Notes: generated by a model not told the origin, from the letters alone. A stretch of DNA of 64,000 nucleotides from Anaerovibrio sp. RM50 (GCF_000622005.1 NZ_JHWV01000006.1:186001-250000), one strand, 5' to 3'; positions 6,880-17,544 are shown, numbered from the stretch's first letter. Made by a program: numbers and translations.

Positions 6880-8349
6880 TTACGCAAATTCAAATACAGT
6901 TTTAGGCATTTCTGTCTTTTCCACGGTGTTTTTATGGTTAATTTTAGCATCTTTTAACTTAGCCAATCCCATCGGAATTCCAAAACTATTTAATTTTGAA
7001 AGTTCATCCAATAACTGGAATTCATCCTTGCCGCTGATGTCCTGACCAAGGGCTGTTAGAACGCTTTCATTGAATTTATATGGGCTGGCGGTGGAAACGA
7101 TAACCACATTTTCCTTGTCAGCCAGCTTGGAGAAGGCATTCCAGGCCACGGCGGTGTGAGGATCAGGAATATATTTTTCCATATCATATTCCTTTTTTAT
7201 CATACCTTTTGTGGCATTATCATCAGACCAATCGGCACTGAATACTTCCTTAATCTTGGCAAGCACCTCTGCCCCTACGTCGTATTTCCCTGTTTCGGAC
7301 AGCTCCTTCATCCAGCCTGCCACCCTGGCTGCATCACCGGTTACGTGATAAAGGAGGCGCTCCAGATTGCTGGAAATAAGGATGTCCATGGAAGGGCTGA
7401 TAGTCTTGAAGAAATCACGGTTTCTGTCGTAAACACCAGTGTTGAGGAAGTCCGTAAGAACATTATTTGTATTGGAAGCGCAAATAAGCTTCTTTACAGG
7501 AAGTCCCATGGACATGGCATAGAAGCCCGCCAGAATATCCCCGAAATTCCCCGTTGGCACCACAAAACTCACCTTGTCCCCGGCCTTTATGGAGCCATTT
7601 TTAAGCATATCTGCATAAGCACTAAAATAATAAACGATCTGAGGTACAAGACGGCCCCAGTTAATAGAGTTGGCAGATGAAAGGGAAATGCCCTTTTCGT
7701 TAAGCTTTGCATTAAATTCCCTGTCACTGAATATGGCCTTTACCCCGCTCTGGGCATCGTCAAAATTACCCTTTACGGCAGTTACCCCAACATTGGCCCC
7801 CTCCTGTGTTACCATCTGGAGGCGCTGGATGCGGCTAACCCCGTTATCAGGATAGAACACCATAATCTTGGTCTGCTCCACGTCCTTGAAGCCCTCCAAT
7901 GCAGCCTTTCCCGTATCCCCGGAGGTAGCCACAAGAATAAGCACCTCATTCTTTTCACCGGTTTTCTTAAGGGCTGTGGACAAAAGCTGAGGCAGAAGCT
8001 GAAGGGCCATATCCTTAAAGGCGGAGGTTGGGCCATGCCAAAGCTCCAGCACGGAAACATCCTTCAGAAAATTCACAGGGGCAATGGCGCTGTCATCAAA
8101 TTTGCCACCGCCATAGGCACGGTTCACGCAGCCCTCAATTTCCTCCCGTGTATAATCCGTCAAAAAAAGGCTCAGCACTCTGACGGCTCTTTCCTGATAG
8201 GAAAGGGTCTGAAGGCCTTCAATAAATGCCATATCCACCTGTGGCATATTATCAGGCACAAACAGACCGCCGTCATCTGCCAAGCCTTTGATTATTGCTT
8301 CTGCGGAGGACAATTCCTGGTTGTTTCCTCTGGTACTTCTATATTTCAT
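6880..8349 (-). CDS. thrC: Threonine synthase
   Basis: 489 aa from ATG at 8349 (MKYRSTRGNN), chosen because AGGAGTTGAG lies directly upstream and the family starts at this point; an in-frame extension of 20 residues is unlikely. PLP enzyme converting O-phosphohomoserine to threonine. Motifs: LADDGGLFVP near the N-terminus, PLP lysine in HGPTSAFKDMAL, and VATSGDTGKAAL for phosphate binding. The long form with ALxAF-type C-terminus belongs to the class with N-terminal domain typical of Firmicutes and enterics. No other threonine genes adjoin it. Confidence 0.95.
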   Translation of the reverse strand: MKYRSTRGNNQELSSAEAIIKGLADDGGLFVPDNMPQVDMAFIEGLQTLSYQERAVRVLSLFLTDYTREEIEGCVNRAYGGGKFDDSAIAPVNFLKDVSVLELWHGPTSAFKDMALQLLPQLLSTALKKTGEKNEVLILVATSGDTGKAALEGFKDVEQTKIMVFYPDNGVSRIQRLQMVTQEGANVGVTAVKGNFDDAQSGVKAIFSDREFNAKLNEKGISLSSANSINWGRLVPQIVYYFSAYADMLKNGSIKAGDKVSFVVPTGNFGDILAGFYAMSMGLPVKKLICASNTNNVLTDFLNTGVYDRNRDFFKTISPSMDILISSNLERLLYHVTGDAARVAGWMKELSETGKYDVGAEVLAKIKEVFSADWSDDNATKGMIKKEYDMEKYIPDPHTAVAWNAFSKLADKENVVIVSTASPYKFNESVLTALGQDISGKDEFQLLDELSKLNSFGIPMGLAKLKDAKINHKNTVEKTEMPKTVFEFA

Positions 8350-8440
8350 GATATACTCAACTCCTGTCTCATAATATTCCGACATACAAGATATTATATC
8401 ACAAGACATTTGTATTGTATATACAGACTTTTAATTTACA

Positions 8441-9703
8441 TTAATTGGTCTTCGGTTTGGATTCTTCCTTGTAAACTGATACTTCAGGCAGATTCTCCGA
8501 ACGAACCGGACTAAAATCTACTCCCACTTCCGCATCAGCACCAGGATAGTTGGCAGCCCTTACAGCTGCATCGTCGTTGTTGCGCATGGCCCTTACGCCA
8601 CGGGCACGGACCTCCTCAGACGGGCCGATAATCGCAGCTATCTCAGCCTTGTTTTCCTCCCATCTCCTGTTGGACTCGGACATTTCCCCGTTTATCTTGC
8701 TGGCCATGGCCTCAAAGTTTGGTGATCTGCTCTTCTTGACCTTCTTGCCCTGGGCAGCCAGCTCCGCAGCCTTTTTCGCCCTTTCCTCCTCCAGCTTCTT
8801 GTAATCCTCCACCTTTTCCTGATGGTTAAGGGAAGTATAATAATCATCCATCATCTCATAGAAAATGTTCTTGCGCTCGTTAAGGAGACTTTCCAGATGC
8901 TTGCCCGCCACAGGAACCTTCAGTTCATCAAGGCCCTCACAGGATTCCTTCATGATCTTTTCCGCCTCAATGATCCAGTCCTTGTTTATCTCCGGCATTC
9001 TCTTTTTCAGCTCGGCAAATTTATCCTCTGTATTCTTGAGATTGCCCCGTACCTTTTCAATATACCGCTTCATATCACGGTCATTCTGCTTTATAAGGGC
9101 ATCCACAAAGTCGGCATAATTTAAAATGTCGTAAATCTGCCAGGTTTCATCTGCTGTCTGGCGCATCTTGAACTTCAGCACGAAGCTGTCACCGTAATTT
9201 GGCTCAAATATCCTTACAGCCACAGTGGCAGTTGCAGACCCCTTCTCTTCTGACTCCTCAGATCCCTCCTCATCCTCAGTTTCTATAACAGGGTCCTGGG
9301 AAACATATTCAATCTTTCGCATGGACATAGTACGGAGGCCTATTTTGTCCTGGAATGCAGTTTCCTGGGAAACACTTTCCTCCTTCGGCCATTTTTCATT
9401 TGCTACATAATAAAGAATATCCTCCTTGGTCTGCTCCACCAAGGTGCCGTCCAGTATCATCTGCTTATCAGGGCTGTCTGCATCAACTAACTTGCTAAGG
9501 TCACTTGCGCCCTTATTTAACACGGAATCAAGATCCACGTACTTCTGGAACTCCTCAGTATTATGGTTCACCACAGCCTTCTGCAATGAGTTCATAGAAT
9601 ATGCAGGTGTATGCACATAATATAGGAAATAAAAAGCCGCTGCTGCCCCGGCCAACAGTATTTCCAAAAATATGCCAACTATCAGAGCGCCTTTATAATT
9701 CAT
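8441..9703 (-). CDS. Membrane-anchored protein with DUF2939-like N-terminus, function unknown
   Basis: 420 aa. One N-terminal helix (about residues 6-28) is followed by TPAYSMNSLQKAVVNHN and a YVD motif, which resembles the DUF2939 family start (a short hydrophobic anchor then a 'YxSPYxAL..A' segment). The middle region is acidic with an EDEEGSEESEEKG linker near 145-160. Residues 215-380 are highly charged and probably coiled coil. The bulk should face the periplasm. No enzyme motif is seen. Single gene between thrC and the divergent nadE. Confidence 0.65.
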   Translation of the reverse strand: MNYKGALIVGIFLEILLAGAAAAFYFLYYVHTPAYSMNSLQKAVVNHNTEEFQKYVDLDSVLNKGASDLSKLVDADSPDKQMILDGTLVEQTKEDILYYVANEKWPKEESVSQETAFQDKIGLRTMSMRKIEYVSQDPVIETEDEEGSEESEEKGSATATVAVRIFEPNYGDSFVLKFKMRQTADETWQIYDILNYADFVDALIKQNDRDMKRYIEKVRGNLKNTEDKFAELKKRMPEINKDWIIEAEKIMKESCEGLDELKVPVAGKHLESLLNERKNIFYEMMDDYYTSLNHQEKVEDYKKLEEERAKKAAELAAQGKKVKKSRSPNFEAMASKINGEMSESNRRWEENKAEIAAIIGPSEEVRARGVRAMRNNDDAAVRAANYPGADAEVGVDFSPVRSENLPEVSVYKEESKPKTN

Positions 9704-9985
9704 AATCCACCACTTCTTCCAAATCCTTTTAGAGTCCGAATAAAGGCAAATCCTTTTGCCTTCCCATATTGATAAAATCCATCATTAACTAACGGCCTTA
9801 TTGGTTAATTCTATTGTACCACACTTCATTATGTTCTTAAATGAACATACTTATAGATATATATTAATAATTTGCTTAAAATCTTAAAATTCCTGCTTTT
9901 TTTCTCATAATATATTTGTCATAATATAAATATGGTAATCTATCGTGGATTTATATATTTTAAAGTATAGGAGTGTGAGGAATTA

Positions 9986-11869
9986 ATGAAAATTGCCGTT
10001 GCTCAGCTGAGGATTGCGCCTGGTCATCCAGATGACAACACCAGGAAAATGCTGGAAATGATCAGAGAGGCCAAGGAGAATGGGGCCCATCTGGTTATTT
10101 TCCCTGAAATGTCCATTCCGGGGTATTTAGTAGGAGATACCTGGGAGCAGCCTGCATTTATCAAGGACTGTGAGGAATGCGGACAGGACATTATTGAAGC
10201 ATCCAAGGACATCGCTGTTATTTTTGGTAATGTTGCAGTGGACTGGAACAAGAAAAATACCGATGGCCGTCCAAGAAAGTTCAATGCCCTGTTTACCGCT
10301 TACCACGGCAAGCTTGTGGCTCCGGACAACATGCCTTATCCATTTGCTATCAAGACCCTGATGCCAAATTACCGTGAATTTGATGATACCCGCCACTTCT
10401 ATAGCTTAAAGCAGCTGGCGGAAGAAAAGAACGTCAATGTAAATGATCTTATCTCTCCTGTTCATTTGGAGATAAATGGTAAGATGTATTCCATTGGCGG
10501 TTTTCTTTGTGAGGATGGATGGAGCGACAATTACAACTATGCCCCAATAGATTTCCTCAAGGAAAAGGGCGTTGATTTCTATGTAAATATCTCCTCCTCC
10601 CCTTATACCCTTGGAAAAAACAAGAAGCGTCACCTTATTTTCAGCAAGGAGGCCAAGGAAAACGGAGCGCCTTTAATTTATGTTAACAACACCGGCATTC
10701 AGAATAACGGCAAGACTATCTATACCTTTGACGGCTCCAGTACCGTCTACAGCAGCAATGGCTATCCTGTAGACCGCATGGATAAATACGTTGAAGGTAT
10801 TCATTATGTGGAGCTGGAAAAAATCGATGAAATGCCGGAATTTAAGTATCAGCCTAAAAATGAAATTGCCAATATTTTCACCTCACTAAAATATGGTGTA
10901 CAGTCCTTCCTTAAGGATATAGGCATGGACAAGGTAATTGTCGGCGTATCCGGAGGCATTGACTCTGCTGTGGCAGCAGCCTTGTACACCCACATTCTTG
11001 GTCCTGAGAATGTACTTTTGGTGAATATGCCAAGCCAGTTTAATTCTGAAACCACCAAGGATCTGGCCCACCAGCTGGCAGAAAATCTGGGCTGCCACTA
11101 TATGGTAATGCCAATCCAGGAGTCTGTGGACCACACCATAAAGCAGCTGGAAACCATTCCAATTACCTTTATGACGGATAAATCTGTAATGAATCTGAAG
11201 ATTAGCTCCTTTGTGGCTGAAAATATCCAGGCCCGTGACAGAAGCGCCAGAGTACTGGCGGGAATTGCCGCTGCCTTTGGAGGCGGATTTACCTGCAATG
11301 CCAACAAGGCGGAAACCACTGTGGGCTACTCCACCTTATATGGTGACCAGTCCGGCTTCCTTTGCGCCCTGGCTGATCTGTGGAAATTCCAGGTTTATGA
11401 TCTGGCCCGCTTTTTAAATACTGAGATTTACGGCAAGGAGGTTATTCCTCAGGCCACCATTGATATTGTTCCAAGTGCGGAGCTGTCCTCTGCCCAGAAC
11501 GTGGATGAGGGCAAGGGTGACCCTATTAAATATCCTTATCATGACTTCCTGTTCAGAAGTTTTATTGAGCGTTGGGAAAAGGCCACCCCGGCTGATGTGC
11601 TCCGCTGGTACCGTGACGGCATGCTGGAGGAAAAGCTGGGCTGTGAAAAGGGTATCGTAAAGAAATTATTCCCTACCCACAAGGAATTTATTGAGGATCT
11701 GGAGCGCTGGTGGAAGCAGTTCACCGGCATGGCTGTGGCAAAGCGCATTCAGGCACCGCCTATTATCGCTGTCAGCCGCAGGGCCTATGGCTTTGACCAC
11801 AGGGAAGCCCAGAACGGGGTATATTATACTAGACAGTACCGCCGCATAAAGGAAGAGCTGCTTAAATAA
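9986..11869 (+). CDS. nadE: Glutamine-dependent NAD+ synthetase
   Basis: 627 aa, two-domain form. The N-terminal nitrilase-type amidase (1-270) has the Glu-Lys-Cys set: E41 in FPEMSIPGY, K124-region KTLMPNYREF, and C175 in GFLCEDGW; it releases ammonia from glutamine. The C-terminal synthetase domain has the ATP-pyrophosphatase loop SGGIDS (322-327) and makes NAD+ from nicotinate adenine dinucleotide. Ribosome site GTGAGGAA precedes ATG at 9986. One of few plus-strand genes in the window; followed by its own terminator. Confidence 0.97.
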   Translation: MKIAVAQLRIAPGHPDDNTRKMLEMIREAKENGAHLVIFPEMSIPGYLVGDTWEQPAFIKDCEECGQDIIEASKDIAVIFGNVAVDWNKKNTDGRPRKFNALFTAYHGKLVAPDNMPYPFAIKTLMPNYREFDDTRHFYSLKQLAEEKNVNVNDLISPVHLEINGKMYSIGGFLCEDGWSDNYNYAPIDFLKEKGVDFYVNISSSPYTLGKNKKRHLIFSKEAKENGAPLIYVNNTGIQNNGKTIYTFDGSSTVYSSNGYPVDRMDKYVEGIHYVELEKIDEMPEFKYQPKNEIANIFTSLKYGVQSFLKDIGMDKVIVGVSGGIDSAVAAALYTHILGPENVLLVNMPSQFNSETTKDLAHQLAENLGCHYMVMPIQESVDHTIKQLETIPITFMTDKSVMNLKISSFVAENIQARDRSARVLAGIAAAFGGGFTCNANKAETTVGYSTLYGDQSGFLCALADLWKFQVYDLARFLNTEIYGKEVIPQATIDIVPSAELSSAQNVDEGKGDPIKYPYHDFLFRSFIERWEKATPADVLRWYRDGMLEEKLGCEKGIVKKLFPTHKEFIEDLERWWKQFTGMAVAKRIQAPPIIAVSRRAYGFDHREAQNGVYYTRQYRRIKEELLK

Positions 11870-11923
11870 TTTCTACTAAAAGTATTAAAAATAGCAAAAA
11901 TATAAATATTGTTTAAAACTTAA

Positions 11924-11960
11924 AAGGACTGCTCCTTCATTGGAACAGTCCTTCTTTTTG
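11924..11960 (+). terminator. nadE terminator
   Basis: AAGGACTG (11924-11931) and CAGTCCTT (11946-11953) form the stem, extended by TCC/GGA with one bulge, followed by CTTTTT. Confidence 0.8.
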
Positions 11961-12018
11961 CGCTCATATTCTATCATATTCGCGTTCATATTCTATTTAA
12001 ATTTGCGCCACATTCTTA

Positions 12019-12588
12019 TTATGATGGATTATTGTCCTCATCAATAAGAGTCAGCTGCTCTATTTCCTTGTCATCAATTTCCACTGTAGGCAGCTCAGGC
12101 AAATCAGTGAGCTCGTTAAGGCCGAAGCACTTGAGGAAGTTTTCCGTGGTGCCGTAAAGTATGGGGCGGCCTAAAACGTCCTTGCGGCCCAGCTCCCGCA
12201 CCAGCTCCAGCTCAATAAGCTTTGCCAGCACCTTTTCCACGTGAACTCCACGGATATGCTCTATTTCCTGTTTGGTAATAGGCTGTTTAAAGGCGATAAT
12301 GGACAAGGTCTCCATGGCTGCGGCGGATAACTTCTTTTCCTTGGTTTCCGTGAGCTTTTCCACGTAGGAAAAGTGCTCCTGACGGGTGGCAAGCTGCCAT
12401 CCTCCCGCCACATGCTGAACCATAACGCCGCTGCCCCGCTCATCAAGAGATTTCTTCAGGGCCTCAACCAGTTCATCAAGGCTCTCCATATCAATTCCGA
12501 AAATCTCCATCAGCTGCTGTGCAGAAACCGGGTCCCCACTGGCAAAGAGAACAGCCTCCAGTGCTCCGGTCAGTTCACCCATAAACAT
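12019..12588 (-). CDS. scpB: Segregation and condensation protein B
   Basis: 189 aa. Winged-helix kleisin-associated (kite) subunit of the SMC-ScpAB condensin-like complex, acting in chromosome compaction and origin segregation. Typical segments: GALEAVLFASGDPV at the N-terminus, AALETLSIIAFKQPITKQEIEHIRG (central winged helix; here AAMETLSI) and LGRKDVLGRPILYGTTENFL. The start overlaps the scpA stop by one base (TAATG), a sign of translational coupling. C-terminus is acidic and variable as usual. Confidence 0.95.
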   Translation of the reverse strand: MFMGELTGALEAVLFASGDPVSAQQLMEIFGIDMESLDELVEALKKSLDERGSGVMVQHVAGGWQLATRQEHFSYVEKLTETKEKKLSAAAMETLSIIAFKQPITKQEIEHIRGVHVEKVLAKLIELELVRELGRKDVLGRPILYGTTENFLKCFGLNELTDLPELPTVEIDDKEIEQLTLIDEDNNPS

Positions 12589-13346
12589 TAATTTTCACCA
12601 ACCCTGACTTCTATATAAATCTCGGAAAACCTGTCCACCTGATATACCCTGATGCTCTTAACCTTAATTAGCTCCAGCATGGCCAAAAAGGTGGTAATCA
12701 GTTCGGAACGGTTCCCCGTGTGAAATGCGTCCTCAAAGGATATTTTGCCCCCGCTCTTATTAAGCAGTGAAAGCAAAAGCTCCATCTTGTCGGAAATGGT
12801 AAATTCCTCCGGCTCCACCAGGGCATCGGGAATTTTCAGTTCCTTGTGCATGGCCAGCACATTGCTGAAGGCCCGCACTAAATCCTGCATGGACATATTT
12901 TCCGGGGGCAGATGATGAACTGGCAGCTCCATTGGGGCACGGGTCACAAACTTCTCCTGAAAATCCTGCATATCCAGAAGTACATTGCTGACTTCCTTGT
13001 ACCGCCTGTACTCCAAAATGCGGTCAATGAGCTCCTGACGTGGATCTATATCCTCAGTCTCCTCCGCCTCCTTGTTTTTCGGTGGCTTCGGCAGCATCAT
13101 GCGGGACTTGATCTGCAAAAGGGTGGCCGCCATCAGCAGAAACTCACTGGCAATCTCCAGATTGAATTCCCGGAACTGGTCCAGATAATCGATGTATTGC
13201 TCAGTAAGCTCCGCTATGGGAATATCATAAATATCGATTTTATTCTTTTCTATGAGATGCATCAAGAGCTCCATTGGGCCCTCAAAGCTCTCAAGATGCA
13301 CTGAATACTTTTCAGTCAAATTGAAATCAATCCTTATTTCCCTCAT
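12588..13346 (-). CDS. scpA: Segregation and condensation protein A
   Basis: 252 aa from ATG at 13346 ([10 protein letters not shown]). An in-frame longer frame begins inside trpS and adds 13 residues; the shorter start fits the family, which begins a few residues before [22 protein letters not shown]. Kleisin subunit bridging SMC heads. The [20 protein letters not shown]-terminal helix binds the SMC neck, and the C-terminal winged helix (about 175-250) binds the SMC cap. The ribosome site is weak and the start overlaps trpS by 20 bp, so translation is probably coupled to trpS. Confidence 0.9.
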   Translation of the reverse strand: MREIRIDFNLTEKYSVHLESFEGPMELLMHLIEKNKIDIYDIPIAELTEQYIDYLDQFREFNLEIASEFLLMAATLLQIKSRMMLPKPPKNKEAEETEDIDPRQELIDRILEYRRYKEVSNVLLDMQDFQEKFVTRAPMELPVHHLPPENMSMQDLVRAFSNVLAMHKELKIPDALVEPEEFTISDKMELLLSLLNKSGGKISFEDAFHTGNRSELITTFLAMLELIKVKSIRVYQVDRFSEIYIEVRVGEN

Positions 13347-14424
13347 ACTTTGCAGCCTGGGCCTTAATAAGCTCCTCATCTGCAAAATAATTAATTCTCA
13401 TGGCATTCTTTACGTCCTGCAGGGTGTTTTCAGCCACACGTCTGGCCTCGGCACTGCCCTTCTTCAGGATTTCATATACCCCGGCAATATCCTTCTCGTA
13501 CTCCTTGCGGCGCTGGCGGATAGGCTCCAGCTCCTCCTGAAGAATGCTGTTAAGGAACTTCTTGATCTTCACGTCCCCAAGGCCGCCACGGGTATAGTGC
13601 TCCTTAAGGGCATCAAGGTTCTCATATTCTGGAAGGTACTTCTCAAAATGATCAGGACGGCAGAAAGCGTCAAGATAAGTAAATACTGCATTGCCCTCCA
13701 CATGGCCAGGATCGGAAACCTTGATGTGGGTAGGATCAGTGTACATATCCATAACCTTCTTGCGTACAGTCTCCGCATCATCGGAAAGATAAATGCAGTT
13801 GCCGATGGACTTGGACATTTTGGCCTTGCCGTCAGTACCAGGGAGACGTCGGCATGTCTCATTTTCTGGCAGCATAATATCCGGCTCCACCAGAGCCTCG
13901 CCACCATAAATCATGTTGAAGCGACGAACGATTTCCTTGCACTGCTCCAGCATTGGCAGCTGGTCCTCACCTACTGGCACCAAAGTTGCCTTGAAGGCAG
14001 TAATATCGGAGGCCTGGCTGATAGGATATGTAAAGAAGCCCACTGGGATGCTCTTTTCAAAATTCTTCTGCTGAATCTCAGCCTTAACCGTAGGATTTCT
14101 CTCCACACGGGAAACAGAAACCAGATTCATGTAATAGGTGGTAAGCTCAGTAAGCTGAGGCACCTGGGACTGAATGAACAGAGTGGACTTGGCTGGGTCA
14201 AGGCCCACAGACAGATAATCCAGAGCCACCTCAAGGATATTCTGGCGAACCTTCTCAGGATTCTCGAAGTTATCGGTCAAAGCCTGAACATCAGCTATCA
14301 TAATATAAATCTTGTCAAACTCCCCGGAATTCTGCAGCTCAACCCTGCGCTTAAGGGAACCTACATAATGTCCAATATGCAGTCTTCCAGTTGGTCTGTC
14401 ACCAGTCAAAATAATTTTTTCCAT
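13327..14424 (-). CDS. trpS: Tryptophanyl-tRNA synthetase
   Basis: 365 aa. Class I synthetase charging tRNA-Trp. ATP-binding signatures are HIGH (16-19, in [10 protein letters not shown]) and KMSKS (202-206, in [10 protein letters not shown]). This is the longer bacterial form with the pattern [18 protein letters not shown], seen in a subset of Firmicutes, rather than the 330-aa type. Its 3' end overlaps scpA, placing tRNA charging and scpAB in one transcript. No T-box leader was recognised in the 80 bp upstream. Confidence 0.96.
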   Translation of the reverse strand: MEKIILTGDRPTGRLHIGHYVGSLKRRVELQNSGEFDKIYIMIADVQALTDNFENPEKVRQNILEVALDYLSVGLDPAKSTLFIQSQVPQLTELTTYYMNLVSVSRVERNPTVKAEIQQKNFEKSIPVGFFTYPISQASDITAFKATLVPVGEDQLPMLEQCKEIVRRFNMIYGGEALVEPDIMLPENETCRRLPGTDGKAKMSKSIGNCIYLSDDAETVRKKVMDMYTDPTHIKVSDPGHVEGNAVFTYLDAFCRPDHFEKYLPEYENLDALKEHYTRGGLGDVKIKKFLNSILQEELEPIRQRRKEYEKDIAGVYEILKKGSAEARRVAENTLQDVKNAMRINYFADEELIKAQAAKYEGNKD

Positions 14425-14504
14425 TTTTTATTGAAACCCCTCTCAGTTTAAATACTTGTTATTTGAATAATTTCCTATTGTATAAAATGTATATATTTTT
14501 GACA

Positions 14505-15131
14505 TTAAAGAAGCACACTCAAAATTGTCTCAAAAATGCCCAAAATCAGGCTGGACAACGGAATGAGAATACCCCCTAAAATAGGTGTCATCATCATTAC
14601 AATGAGAATAATAAAGCTGTATCTCTCAATTCCCATGTACTTGTAGGCCAGCTCCCCTGGCAAAAACTCCAGCAAAATCTTGGAGCCGTCCAGAGGCGGC
14701 AAAGGTATGAGATTAAAAATACCAAAGTTAACATTGAAGAGAACAATCATGGACAAAACCGTTTTGATGCCCACTGTATTAAGCATGCCCATTTTAAACA
14801 GCACTGTCATAATAAAGAGGGTAACAAAGGCAGTTAAAAAGTTGGCGGCAGGACCTGCCAGAGCCACCAGAATATTGCCCTTCTTCATATCCCTGAAATT
14901 TCTTGGATTTACCATAACCGGCTTGGCCCAGCCAAAGCGGCACACCAAAAGCATCAATAAACCAATAGGGTCAATATGGGCCATTGGATTAAGGGTAAGA
15001 CGGCCAGTAAGCCTTGGTGTAAAATCCCCCATGGCCACAGCCACCCGTGCGTGGGCATATTCATGGAGCACCAGGGCCAGAAGCAGTCCCGGCAACCCCG
15101 CAATAATACTCATTAAATTAAAATCAAACAT
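14505..15131 (-). CDS. Site-2 protease family (M50) membrane metalloprotease
   Basis: 208 aa with five to six hydrophobic segments. Zinc site HEYAH (23-27) is in the first membrane helix and the second ligand motif is NLIPLPPLDGSKIL (about 141-154, with the conserved D). This is the short soluble-domain-free subfamily (YwhC-like) that cleaves membrane-embedded substrates; its substrate is unknown. Followed closely by trpS and preceded by the Nudix gene 13 bp upstream, so it is probably in one operon with them. Confidence 0.93.
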   Translation of the reverse strand: MFDFNLMSIIAGLPGLLLALVLHEYAHARVAVAMGDFTPRLTGRLTLNPMAHIDPIGLLMLLVCRFGWAKPVMVNPRNFRDMKKGNILVALAGPAANFLTAFVTLFIMTVLFKMGMLNTVGIKTVLSMIVLFNVNFGIFNLIPLPPLDGSKILLEFLPGELAYKYMGIERYSFIILIVMMMTPILGGILIPLSSLILGIFETILSVLL

Positions 15132-15144
15132 AAATCCTCCAATA

Positions 15145-15690
15145 TTACTTATTAATAATGCGGTCCAGCATCAAAATGGCAGTTACGGACTTGGCATCAT
15201 TGATGCGGCCATCCTCCACCATTGCCACTGCCTCACTGAGGGGCAGCTTAACCACATTAATAAATTCATCTTCATCAGTGTGCTGTTTACCCGGCTCCAG
15301 GCCACGGGCAGCATAAGTATAAATGACCTCGTTGCAGAAGCCCACACAGGTGGCCAGCTTGGTAAGGAATTTGTATTCCTTGGCAGTATAGCCTGTCTCC
15401 TCGCTGAGCTCACGCTTGGCACACTCCAGAGGGTCCTCCCCCTCCAGATCCAGCTTTCCCGCCGGAACCTCCAATGTTACCTCATCGATGGGATAACGAT
15501 ACTGTCTTACAAGTATCACCTGTCCGTCCTCAGTATATGGAATAACAGCGGCAGCCCCAGGGTGCTTGATCCACTCACGATAGGCAGTGCCCCCATTTGG
15601 CAGCTTCACCTTGTCCTTCTTTACGTGAAGCAAATTGCCGTCAAAAATATCCTCGCTGGATTCCTTTATTTCAATTAAGTCTTCGTACAT
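15145..15690 (-). CDS. Nudix hydrolase, ADP-ribose pyrophosphatase type
   Basis: 181 aa. Cleaves ADP-ribose or similar nucleoside diphosphate derivatives. The Nudix box lies at about residues 78-101 with AGKLDLEGED and RELSEETGY; compared with the standard GX5EX7REUXEEXGU it has one extra residue between the first Gly and Glu. All catalytic acidic residues (E85, E94, E97, E98) are present. The VPAGKL entry and downstream PGxxxE-type segment (here VGFCNEVIYTY) suit the NudF-type ADP-ribose pyrophosphatase. Good GGAGG ribosome site. Gap to recN is 98 bp. Confidence 0.92.
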   Translation of the reverse strand: MYEDLIEIKESSEDIFDGNLLHVKKDKVKLPNGGTAYREWIKHPGAAAVIPYTEDGQVILVRQYRYPIDEVTLEVPAGKLDLEGEDPLECAKRELSEETGYTAKEYKFLTKLATCVGFCNEVIYTYAARGLEPGKQHTDEDEFINVVKLPLSEAVAMVEDGRINDAKSVTAILMLDRIINK

Positions 15691-15788
15691 AATCAGAAGC
15701 CTCCAAAAAAGTATTTTAGTATAAAACTTACCTTAAGTCCATAAGTCCATAAAATGCATCTGCCGAAATTTGATACATGCAATTACAC

Positions 15789-17495
15789 TCATTTGCGGCT
15801 GTACTGCTGCTTCTTAATCCCAGCATTTGCCAGCATTTCACGGGCATTATCAAGAGAAGCTGCAGATACGTCAACTCCCGAGGCCATACGGGCAATTTCA
15901 TTTACCCGCTCCCCTTCAGTAAGGGCCTTTACGGAGGTGGAGGTCATGCCATTTACCACCTGCTTGTTAATGTAAAGATGCACATCGGCCATGCAGGCAA
16001 TCTGAGGCAAATGGGTAATGCACAGCACCTGCTTGTCCGCCGCCACCATGGCAATGCGTTCAGCCACCATCTGGGCAGTGCGGCCCCCGATACCAGTGTC
16101 TATCTCATCAAATATCATGCTGGCTGGGGAATCGTCCCTAAAGGCGGTAACTGCCTTGATGGAAAGGGCAATACGGGAAAGCTCGCCCCCAGAGGCCACC
16201 TTCTGAATTGGCCGCATATCCTGTCCCGGATTGGCGGAAAAGAGAATTTCCAGCTCATCTGCCCCAAGGCTGTCAAGGCCATCAGACTCATTAACGGCTA
16301 TCTCAAATCTGGCATCGGGCATTCCCAGTTCGTGGAGATGCTCCTCAATGGCCATGGAAAGCCGTTCTCCCGCCTGCTTTCTAAGCTCCGTAAGACGCTG
16401 GGCATGGGCCGTGGCATCCTTTCGTGCCTTATCTATCTCCTGCTTTAAGGCAGCAATATCATCATCGTAATTTTCAATATCATTAAGCTGCTGCTGGGCC
16501 TTATCCTTAAAGGCCATAATTTCCTCAATAGTGGAACCGTATTTTTTCCGCAGCTTGTCAATTACATCCATACGGCTCTGGAGCTTGTCCAGAAGCTGGG
16601 GATTAAATTCCAGCTCATCACCGTAATCCCGCACCTCGTAGGCGGCTTCCTTTATCTGGATGCAGGCCTCTTTAATGGTATCCGTGACACTATCAAGGGA
16701 ATTATCGTAGCGGGACAGATCACGGAGATTTTCCACCACTTCTTCAAGGGAGCTCACAATGCCAATACCGCTGTTGCCGCCGCCATAAAGATTCTGGCAG
16801 GCCTCCCCAATATAGTTGGAAATCTTTTCCGCGTTGGAAAGCTTCTTTATTTCCCGCTCCAGCTCCTCATCCTCGTTTTCCTGAAGCTGGGCCGACTCAA
16901 TCTCCTGAACCTGCCATTTCAGCATATCCAGCTTCTGCTCATTATCCGCAGAGCTCTGTTCCTTGTCAGAAAGCTGTTTCTCTTTGTCCTTTAACATTTT
17001 AAAGGACTGCTGATAATCCTTTAATGCCGCCACAATACGGTCATCAGAGCCGTCCACCAGCTTGTACTGGTTGGCTGCATTAAGAAGGGCCAGATTCTCA
17101 TTCTGGCCGTGAATGTCTACCAGCAAGGTTCCCAATTTTTTCAGCACAGCCACAGTGGTGTGGCAGCCATTTACAATTATGGTGCCCCGTCCGCTGCTGG
17201 TTATCTGGCGGGTGATAATAAGCTCACCCTCAGTGGTATCAATGGCATTTTCATTTAGAAAATCAATAACCTTTGGCTGATTATCCAATGTGAAAATGGC
17301 CTCAACCCGAAGCCAGTCAGCCCCCGTGCGGATCAAATCCGTGGACAGGCGGTTTCCCAGCATGGCCCCCAGGGCATCAATGAGAATTGATTTGCCTGCC
17401 CCTGTTTCACCGGTGAGAATATTAAGTCCCTTGTCAAAATCTATCTGAACCTGCTCCAACAGAGCGAAGTTCCAAATTGTAAGTGTATTGAGCAT
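15789..17495 (-). CDS. recN: DNA repair protein RecN
   Basis: 568 aa. SMC-like ATPase that gathers and tethers broken DNA ends in recombinational repair. Walker A GETGAGKS (29-36), long coiled-coil arms (about 150-370) and the C-terminal signature/Walker B region SGGELSRIALSIKAV and SMIFDEIDTGIGG are all present. It starts with MLNTLTIWNFALLEQ, as in the family. It follows argR by 49 bp; argR-recN linkage is common in Firmicutes. Confidence 0.97.
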   Translation of the reverse strand: MLNTLTIWNFALLEQVQIDFDKGLNILTGETGAGKSILIDALGAMLGNRLSTDLIRTGADWLRVEAIFTLDNQPKVIDFLNENAIDTTEGELIITRQITSSGRGTIIVNGCHTTVAVLKKLGTLLVDIHGQNENLALLNAANQYKLVDGSDDRIVAALKDYQQSFKMLKDKEKQLSDKEQSSADNEQKLDMLKWQVQEIESAQLQENEDEELEREIKKLSNAEKISNYIGEACQNLYGGGNSGIGIVSSLEEVVENLRDLSRYDNSLDSVTDTIKEACIQIKEAAYEVRDYGDELEFNPQLLDKLQSRMDVIDKLRKKYGSTIEEIMAFKDKAQQQLNDIENYDDDIAALKQEIDKARKDATAHAQRLTELRKQAGERLSMAIEEHLHELGMPDARFEIAVNESDGLDSLGADELEILFSANPGQDMRPIQKVASGGELSRIALSIKAVTAFRDDSPASMIFDEIDTGIGGRTAQMVAERIAMVAADKQVLCITHLPQIACMADVHLYINKQVVNGMTSTSVKALTEGERVNEIARMASGVDVSAASLDNAREMLANAGIKKQQYSRK

Positions 17496-17544
17496 TTTGA
17501 AAATCTCCTTGCTCTAACTCTCCAAACATTCCTTCAATAATAAA

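Noticed and set aside
14425-14504. T-box leader before trpS
   Set aside because: Only about 80 bp are available upstream and neither a specifier hairpin nor the conserved T-box sequence is visible.
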